Assembly (NCBI GenBank): GCA_910578215.1
Contig: CAJTPH010000044.1
Coordinates: 1-29,283, forward strand
Direction: 5' to 3'
DNA length: 29,283 bases
Origin: an uncultured Acetatifactor sp.
GTDB lineage: Bacteria > Bacillota > Clostridia > Lachnospirales > Lachnospiraceae
Below are positions 24,932 to 29,283 of this stretch, piece after piece (the stretch's first letter is position 1; each line of letters opens with the position of its first letter). The notes under the pieces were generated by a model, which saw nothing but the letters and a program-made list of their open reading frames with translations, was not told the DNA's origin and ran no database searches. The translations under genes were made by a program, and so were the position numbers.

Positions 24932-26305
24932 TTACGATTTTCCCTCCATCCGCTCAAAGTTATGCATCCAGTCCGCCTTGAAAAAGTACAGCAAAAACAC
25001 GATACAGCTGGTGCACCAGGTCAGGGGGTACGCGCTGAATATCACCTCGATCTTAGGGAAATAATGCAGCGCAACCGTGATATACGCCACCCGCAGCACG
25101 CACCAGAAGCCCAGCATGGTAAACATGGGCACCGTAGCCTTTCCCGCGCCCCTCATGACGCCCGCAATACAATGCGCCAACGCAAGCATACAGTAAAAAA
25201 GCGACTCTACCCTCGCCTGCCGCACTCCGAAATCAATTACCACAGGCGAATCACTGAACAGCCCAATGAAAACAGGCGCCGCCAGCCAGAAGACGATTCC
25301 GATTGCCTCCGCCGCGGACACGGAGCAGAGGAGCCCGAAACGCACTCCCTTCTTCACCCTGTCATAATTTTTTGCCCCTAAATTCTGCCCCACGAAGGTG
25401 GAAAGCGCCTGGGCAAAGCAGGTGATGGGCAGGAATGCAAAGCCCTCCACCTTAAAATATGCGCCGCAGCCGGCCATGGCATACTGCTCAAAACCGTTGA
25501 TATTGGTCTGTACCACCAGATTCGCCAGGGCGATCACGGAATTCTGCACACCTGACGGCAGCCCGAAGCGGACAATACTTTTAAAGCTCTCCAAATGAAA
25601 GCCTATTTCCCTGACCCTGAGCCTGTACTCGGCCTTGCTGCGCAGAAGCTGGATAAAGCACAGCAACGCGCTGATGCCCTGGGACACCGTGGTTGCCAGC
25701 GCCGCAGCGCCCACGCCCAGCCGGAGCCCTCCCACAAGAATCAGGTCCAGCGCCACATTCACAAGAGAGGAAAATATCAGGTAATACAGGGGATGCCTGC
25801 TGTCTCCCACCGCCTGTAGAATTCCCACAAAAATATTGTACATAACGGAAAAGACCGCACCAAAAAAATAAAACCGAAAATACTCCACCGACTGCGGCAG
25901 CACATCCGCAGGCGTATCCATCCACCGCAGGATTGTCGGCGTAAAGCAGACCCCCAGAACCGTCAGCGCTATGCCTGCGGCAAGCCCAAACGCCACATCC
26001 GTATGAATCGCCCGCCTCATGGACTCATAGTTTTTCGCCCCGTACTCCTTTGCGATAACCACGCCGGCGCCCATGGCCACACCGTTAAAAAAGCCCACCA
26101 TCATAAAGATAAGGCTTCCCGATGAGCTGACTGCCGCCAGCGCCTGATCGCCCAGATACCTGCCCACGATCAGGGAATCGATGGTATTGTAAAGCTGCTG
26201 GAATACCTGCCCCAAAAAGATCGGCAGGGCAAAAAATAAAATCTTCTTCCAGATCGTGCCTTCCGTTAAAACGTTCTTCTGTATACTGCCGCTTTCGGTA
26301 CTCAA
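24932..26305 (-). CDS. MATE-family multidrug/cation exporter
   Basis: The 457-residue protein has about 12 membrane helices and the MATE pattern: WKKILFFALPIFLGQVFQQL, then YNTIDSLIVGRYLGDQALAA, repeated in the second half (VRFGLPSGVQNSVIALANL). Such proteins export drugs or metabolites using Na+ or H+ gradients. The start is uncertain. I favour the TTG at 26305, with GGAGG eight bases before it and the sequence STESGSIQKNVLTEG typical for relatives; ATGs at 26320 and 26341 lack a ribosome binding site. The upstream region has a promoter and a perfect 10-bp palindrome. An 81-bp gap separates it from the DUF3737 gene, with no strong terminator seen. Confidence 0.9.
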   Translation of the reverse strand: MSTESGSIQKNVLTEGTIWKKILFFALPIFLGQVFQQLYNTIDSLIVGRYLGDQALAAVSSSGSLIFMMVGFFNGVAMGAGVVIAKEYGAKNYESMRRAIHTDVAFGLAAGIALTVLGVCFTPTILRWMDTPADVLPQSVEYFRFYFFGAVFSVMYNIFVGILQAVGDSRHPLYYLIFSSLVNVALDLILVGGLRLGVGAAALATTVSQGISALLCFIQLLRSKAEYRLRVREIGFHLESFKSIVRFGLPSGVQNSVIALANLVVQTNINGFEQYAMAGCGAYFKVEGFAFLPITCFAQALSTFVGQNLGAKNYDRVKKGVRFGLLCSVSAAEAIGIVFWLAAPVFIGLFSDSPVVIDFGVRQARVESLFYCMLALAHCIAGVMRGAGKATVPMFTMLGFWCVLRVAYITVALHYFPKIEVIFSAYPLTWCTSCIVFLLYFFKADWMHNFERMEGKS

Positions 26306-26347
26306 TTTTACCGCCTCCATGTGCAACCGACAACTGCGCATTTATTT

Positions 26348-26378
26348 GGGGAAGCGAGGATTTAATCATCGCTTCCCC
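26348..26378 (-). promoter_or_regulatory. Palindrome (operator or leader hairpin) at the MATE promoter
   Basis: GGGGAAGCGA (26348-26357) and TCGCTTCCCC (26369-26378) are perfectly complementary, with an 11-nt spacer. The palindrome begins directly downstream of the -10 box, so it covers the likely transcription start. That position suits a repressor operator; as RNA it would be a strong 5' hairpin. No T tract follows on either strand, so it is not a terminator. Confidence 0.6.
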
Positions 26379-26379
26379 T

Positions 26380-26408
26380 ATTATAGTAAATTTTGGAAGC
26401 AAGTGCAA
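26380..26408 (-). promoter_or_regulatory. Promoter of the MATE exporter gene
   Basis: On the minus strand, TTGCAC (26403-26408) and a perfect TATAAT (26380-26385) are separated by 17 bases. Transcription would start near 26373, inside the palindrome described separately. The stretch from here to the tRNA-Asp gene (26409-26652) holds no gene I can support. Confidence 0.6.
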
Positions 26409-26652
26409 GCCTTTGGGCCTTCTTCCCCGCACAGCCCCCGACGCCCGTCTGCTTAACCTATAAAAGCACGGTCCTGCAACAAAAAACAGCCCTTGCCTAT
26501 TTTGATATAGACATAAGCTGCCGGAACTTCAAATATAATAACGAACCCTTTTTTTTAACCCGTGATCTGCCGCACGCAGCACGGGACAGATGCCTTTGGG
26601 CTGCACCCTTAAACTTTGTAACCGGACAGCGGACGCTGCATCCGTACAAAAA

Positions 26653-26726
26653 CGACCCAGATCGGACTCGAACCGACGACCTTCGCCGTGACAGGGCGAC
26701 GCTCTAACCAACTGAGCCACTGGGCC
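26653..26726 (-). tRNA. tRNA-Asp (GTC)
   Basis: A full cloverleaf of 74 nt reads on the minus strand. Acceptor GGCCCAG pairs with CTGGGTC with one G.T pair, D arm GCTC/GAGC, anticodon loop CTGTCAC with anticodon GTC, T loop TTCGAGT, and discriminator G, the tRNA-Asp identity base. CCA is not encoded. It is the last of three tRNAs in the transcript; T5 follows directly. Confidence 0.95.
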
Positions 26727-26833
26727 ATAAAACATACAAAACTAAAAACCGCTCTCCGCCGGACATGACGGCGGCAAAACCGATGATACCGTGTAAAACA
26801 GGAATCAACTGCCGGTTTATCTTATGCGGTCAA

Positions 26834-26907
26834 TGGACCTTCGGGGACTCGAACCCAGGACCGACCGGTTATGAGCCGGTTGCTCTAACCAACTGAGCTA
26901 AAGGTCC
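26834..26907 (-). tRNA. tRNA with CAT anticodon, probably tRNA-Ile2 (lysidine type), otherwise tRNA-Met
   Basis: A 74-nt cloverleaf has a perfect 7-bp acceptor (GGACCTT/AAGGTCC), D arm GCTC/GAGC, anticodon stem ACCGG/CCGGT around CTCATAA, T loop TTCGAGT and discriminator A. Automated tools would label CAT as Met. The acceptor and D-arm sequence (GGACCTTTAGCTCAGTTGG) match what I recall of the Bacillus tRNA-Ile with CAT, whose C34 TilS turns into lysidine to read AUA. It lacks the 5' GGCGG start seen in many Firmicute elongator tRNA-Met. The isotype call is therefore likely but from memory. Confidence 0.8.
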
Positions 26908-26943
26908 GCATACCCTTTCGGGAATTATTAAATTGGAAATAAA

Positions 26944-27015
26944 TGACTCCAACGGGACTTGAACCCGTGTTACCGCCGTGAAAGGGCGATGTCTTAACCG
27001 CTTGACCACGGAGCC
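26944..27015 (-). tRNA. tRNA-Glu (TTC)
   Basis: A 72-nt cloverleaf: acceptor GGCTCCG with TGGAGTC (two G.T pairs), D arm GGTC/AGAC-type as in tRNA-Glu, anticodon loop CTTTCAC with anticodon TTC, T arm ACGGG/CCCGT, discriminator A. CCA is not encoded. It is the first tRNA of the cluster, about 40 bases from the promoter. Confidence 0.95.
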
Positions 27016-27061
27016 TTTTTCCGTCACCATACAAATCACCTTTTGGTGTCCAACAAAAATA

Positions 27062-27090
27062 ATATTACCATAACCTAAGCGATTTGACAA
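27062..27090 (-). promoter_or_regulatory. Promoter of the tRNA Glu-Ile2-Asp cluster
   Basis: Minus-strand TTGTCA (27085-27090) and TAATAT (27062-27067) are 17 bases apart. The transcript would run through tRNA-Glu, the CAT tRNA and tRNA-Asp. The same bases read TTGACA on the plus strand (27084-27089). Confidence 0.55.
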
Positions 27091-27482
27091 GAGGGAAATT
27101 TATAATTTCTATAATTAAACGTAGCTGCCGTCACTTTTCACGGGTCAGAAATACGTATTTACCGCTCGTTCCACAAGAACATAATTCAAATTAAGGGCGA
27201 TTTATGTTCAGCAAACCTTCCGATATCTCCCCCGAGCCGTTACCATGAACGGCTCTCAGTTTCCGCCTTATAAGCTTCTGCGTTTTCTCATCTGCACCGG
27301 CACCGCACGCATCCCCCCTGACCGGCATTTATTGTAATATGTAGAAAAATGTCATTTCCCGGCACCTTTTAATAAATACTGAATAAATTATAGAAACAGA
27401 TATTTGATCCAGAGGAAGATAAAAACGTCTCAGAGCGAAAAGCCCTGCAATACAGAGACAGGGTTTGTCAGGAGGAAAACAT
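27091..27482 (+). other. Long non-coding leader region upstream of the hemerythrin gene
   Basis: No protein-like frame is present in this stretch of nearly 400 bases. It holds two TATAAT sequences (27101-27106 and 27110-27115), downstream of a plus-strand TTGACA at 27084 but at poor spacings (11 and 20), a perfect 8-bp hairpin at 27234-27255 (GAGCCGTT/AACGGCTC) without a T tract, and a possible pseudoknot next to the ribosome binding site (27427-27466). TATAGA near 27390 might be a nearer -10. The true start of transcription is not evident. Confidence 0.4.
27427..27466 (+). promoter_or_regulatory. Possible H-type pseudoknot before the hemerythrin ribosome binding site
   Basis: GTCTC (27427-27431) can pair with GAGAC (27455-27459). 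CCCT (27443-27446), inside that loop, can pair with AGGG (27460-27463), directly adjoining the first stem. A further AAA/TTT pairing (27439-27441 with 27464-27466) is possible across one bulged G. This is the geometry of an H-type pseudoknot and ends five bases before the AGGAGG site. The stems are short, so chance is possible. Confidence 0.3.
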
Positions 27483-28898
27483 ATGGGAAATCGTTTGATA
27501 TGGGGTGAACAGTATAATATAGGAGTGGAGATCATCGACAGGGAACACAAAAAACTCTTCAGTATTCTCAATAAATTATTTGATTTCGGCCACAAAGAGG
27601 GAAAAGGCCATTTTGCCTGTCAGGAGGCAATAAAATATTTTAAGGATCATGCAATCCAGCATTTTGCGGATGAAGAAGCCTATATGGATTCCATAAACTA
27701 TCCGGGGCTTGATACCCACAGGCGCATCCATAAAGATTTCCGTGACCGGATGCTCCCTGCACTCGAAAACGAACTGGAACAGACCGGATTTTCCGGGACC
27801 TCCATTCATCATTTCCTTGGTGTCTGTGCCGGATGGCTGATCGGACATACCCTGATCGAAGATCACATGATCGTAAGCGGTGAAACAATAAAACATTGGG
27901 AGAACCTTTTACCTGAAGAAGAGCAGACAGTGATGGGGCAGACGATCGCCAGTTTGCTGCACAGCATGTTCCGGCTTGACTCGCAGTTGATCAGCAATTG
28001 CTATACCGGAGAAAAATTTGGAAACGGCATTTACTGCCGCCTGGTCTACAGCAGCGATGATAAAAAGAAGCTGGAATTTTTACTGCTTTTTGAAGAGGAG
28101 TTGATCGGCAGCACGATCGGTAATGTCATCGAAACAAAATCGGAAGTCACGGATATGATGCTGTCCAATGTCGCCAGATATGCGGCAAAGCAGTTCGCAG
28201 AGCATGTCAAGCAGCGGTTTTCCTCGTTGGAACAATTTAAAATAACAAAAGAACAACTGCTCAGCTATGAACAGTTTTATAAGATATTTGAAAAACAAAG
28301 TCCCCAGTTCAGTCTTCTGTTTGACACCGGCAAAGGATATTTTGCATATTGTATGACTACTCCTGAAAATCCCTGGTGCATGGAAGGGGTTTCGGCTGTT
28401 ACCAAGAACGCTGTAGATGAAATCGAGAACCATCTGCGCCTCAGCAGCCTTCCTGCCGAAAGCAAAGATCATGCGCCGCCAGAGAGCGCTCCGCAAAAAG
28501 CAGACAATCAGAAAAGGAAAATACTGGTAGTAGACGATTCAAACTTCATGCGAAAAATAATGACGGATTTACTGGGCAGCGACTATGAAGTACTGACGGC
28601 TGATTCCGGCATGTCTGCCATCAGAAGTATTACGCTTACCACACCGGATCTGGTACTGTTGGACTATGAAATGCCCGTCTGCAACGGAAATCAGGTATTG
28701 GAAATGATCCGTACCGAAAAGGATTTTACTAATATTCCCGTTATCTTTCTGACTTACAAAGTGGACAGGGCGAGCGTAAAAAAAGCACTTTCACTCAATC
28801 CGGATGGCTATCTTTCCAAATCCCTTCCTCTGGAGTCCGTCAAGAGAGAAATCGATCATTTTTTTGAAAAAAGGAGCCATGATCCTCAAGGGCAATAA
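27483..28898 (+). CDS. Hemerythrin protein with C-terminal response-regulator receiver
   Basis: The 471-residue cytosolic protein has three parts. Residues 1 to about 135 are a bacteriohemerythrin with the di-iron ligands in place: His22, His60, Glu64, His79, His83, His122 and Asp127, so it should bind O2 or sense oxygen/iron state. Residues about 145-330 form an alpha/beta domain I cannot name; its helix-strand order resembles CheX/CheC-type phosphatases but the ExxN signature is not seen. Residues 345-462 are a receiver: acidic pair Asp351-Asp352, phosphoacceptor Asp394 in LLDYEMP, Thr424 and Lys446. No DNA-binding output follows. The ATG at 27483 follows AGGAGG; an upstream in-frame TTG at 27465 lies ahead of that site. 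No cognate kinase is adjacent. It probably acts in oxygen-linked signalling or taxis, by inference. Confidence 0.92.
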   Translation: MGNRLIWGEQYNIGVEIIDREHKKLFSILNKLFDFGHKEGKGHFACQEAIKYFKDHAIQHFADEEAYMDSINYPGLDTHRRIHKDFRDRMLPALENELEQTGFSGTSIHHFLGVCAGWLIGHTLIEDHMIVSGETIKHWENLLPEEEQTVMGQTIASLLHSMFRLDSQLISNCYTGEKFGNGIYCRLVYSSDDKKKLEFLLLFEEELIGSTIGNVIETKSEVTDMMLSNVARYAAKQFAEHVKQRFSSLEQFKITKEQLLSYEQFYKIFEKQSPQFSLLFDTGKGYFAYCMTTPENPWCMEGVSAVTKNAVDEIENHLRLSSLPAESKDHAPPESAPQKADNQKRKILVVDDSNFMRKIMTDLLGSDYEVLTADSGMSAIRSITLTTPDLVLLDYEMPVCNGNQVLEMIRTEKDFTNIPVIFLTYKVDRASVKKALSLNPDGYLSKSLPLESVKREIDHFFEKRSHDPQGQ

Positions 28899-29054
28899 TC
28901 TCTTTACACGGATAATCTTATACCGGATTTAAAAAAACTGTAAGCATTTATGTTGATAAAGAAATATTTTCAAGTAGATTTTTGAGTTAATGAAAGAACG
29001 TTTTACTAAAGAATTACTGATTTCTCCCTCTTAATTACCCGAGAACAAAGACCG

Positions 29055-29106
29055 AAAAAGCTGTCAAGGGCGCCAAGCGCAAAGTTTACCCCTGACAGTT
29101 TTTTCT
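29055..29106. terminator. Bidirectional terminator between the hemerythrin gene and the acetyltransferase
   Basis: GCTGTCAAGGG (29060-29070) pairs with CCCCTGACAG (29089-29098) with one mismatch, flanked by A5 on the left and T6 on the right, so it can stop transcripts from both convergent genes. The loop is about 18 nt. The 150 bases between 28899 and 29054 are A+T-rich and hold nothing else I can support. Confidence 0.75.
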
Positions 29107-29120
29107 GTTTTTGCTACCTC

Positions 29121-29283
29121 CTATCGTTCGAAACAAAAATTCCACCATTTTATTTTAAGCAGAAAATCAATCGTTTCTTTTGTAAAACGCTTTCTTATAG
29201 GCTTTGCCGGAACACCGCCAACGATTGTATATGGAGGAATGTTTTTTGTAACGACAGCTCGCGCTCCGATAACAGCACCATCT
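29121..29283 (-). CDS. Hexapeptide-repeat acetyltransferase (CatB/Vat, xenobiotic type), C-terminal fragment
   Basis: Only the last 54 codons lie in the window; the start is beyond the right edge. DGAVIGARAVVTKNIPPYTI and VGGVPAKPIRKRF are the final left-handed beta-helix coil and the exit loop of trimeric hexapeptide acyltransferases, and the tail DFLLKIKWWNF is the C-terminal helix typical of the chloramphenicol/streptogramin acetyltransferase branch (CatB, Vat). That branch acetylates antibiotics, but many chromosomal members have other or unknown acceptors, and the active-site His is outside the window. The stop is TAG at 29121-29123, followed by the shared terminator. Confidence 0.8.
   Translation of the reverse strand, partial: DGAVIGARAVVTKNIPPYTIVGGVPAKPIRKRFTKETIDFLLKIKWWNFCFER

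Noticed and set aside
26568..26598. A hairpin (CCCGTG...CACGGG) beyond tRNA-Asp as the cluster's terminator
   Set aside because: In the transcribed direction it is followed by an A run, not T; the T run is on the wrong side.
27191..27226. A sigma-28-type motility promoter, from TCCGATAT at 27219-27226
   Set aside because: No TAAA box lies 14-16 bases upstream and the site is over 250 bases from the gene.
27421..27470. A c-di-GMP-I (GEMM) riboswitch, suggested by GCGAAAAGCC
   Set aside because: The paired stems and the conserved GGGCAAACC-type and GGTAGC-type segments are missing; only a short resemblance remains.

Overview
The window looks like a chromosomal segment of an anaerobic, probably spore-lineage Firmicute, most likely a Lachnospiraceae (Clostridium cluster XIVa) gut bacterium. 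Pointers are a Spo0A-type DNA-binding protein, a single-chain PurL, an RqcH/NFACT protein, a two-gene SufC/SufB-like Fe-S system, a sortase-type surface protein remnant, clostridial-looking tRNAs, strong GGAGG ribosome binding sites, and moderately high G+C coding sequence broken by A+T-rich islands. The taxon is inferred from gene style; no rRNA is present to confirm it.

Layout, left to right. (1) 1-2182: a truncated lipoprotein with an N-terminal propeller-like part and a C-terminal ABC-type solute-binding part. (2) 2183-3569: an eroded zone with a start-less Cys-rich small ORF, a 22-bp bidirectional terminator, and a frameshifted gene for an LPXTG-type wall-anchored protein. (3) 3588-6058: a translationally coupled pair (TAATG), a degenerate EAL-HDOD signalling protein followed by an integral-membrane acyltransferase. 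(4) 6275-7297: an isolated, A+T-rich radical SAM enzyme. (5) 7417-12402: an apparent minus-strand run of a hypothetical protein, a TetR regulator and purL. (6) 12649-16897, plus strand: a 761-residue protein with an N-terminal cyclic-nucleotide-binding-like domain and a long unrecognised C-terminus, a terminator, then rqcH. The stop codon of rqcH abuts that of the convergent flippase gene. (7) 16898-20681, minus strand: a MurJ/SpoVB-type flippase, glgA, and a receiver-less Spo0A-like protein. (8) 20970-22748, plus strand: the minimal Fe-S cluster pair sufC(smsC)-smsB with its terminator, divergent from the Spo0A-like gene. (9) 22776-26305, minus strand: a PatB/MalY-type C-S lyase with a DUF3737 beta-helix partner, then a MATE exporter with a palindrome at its promoter. 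(10) 26653-27015, minus strand: three tRNA genes transcribed in the order Glu-Ile2/Met-Asp. (11) 27483-28898: a hemerythrin protein with a long middle domain and a C-terminal response-regulator receiver, preceded by a long structured leader. (12) 29121-end: the C-terminus of a hexapeptide-repeat acetyltransferase.

Most of the window is ordinary housekeeping: purine synthesis, glycogen, lipid-linked glycan export, ribosome rescue, Fe-S assembly and tRNAs. The less ordinary parts are the receiver-less Spo0A paralogue facing the Fe-S operon, the giant cNMP-domain protein, the hemerythrin-receiver fusion with a possible H-type pseudoknot next to its ribosome binding site, the orphan radical SAM enzyme, and the degraded surface-protein locus. 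I saw no CRISPR array, prophage, insertion sequence or obvious defence island, and no complete system that I can call new with confidence.
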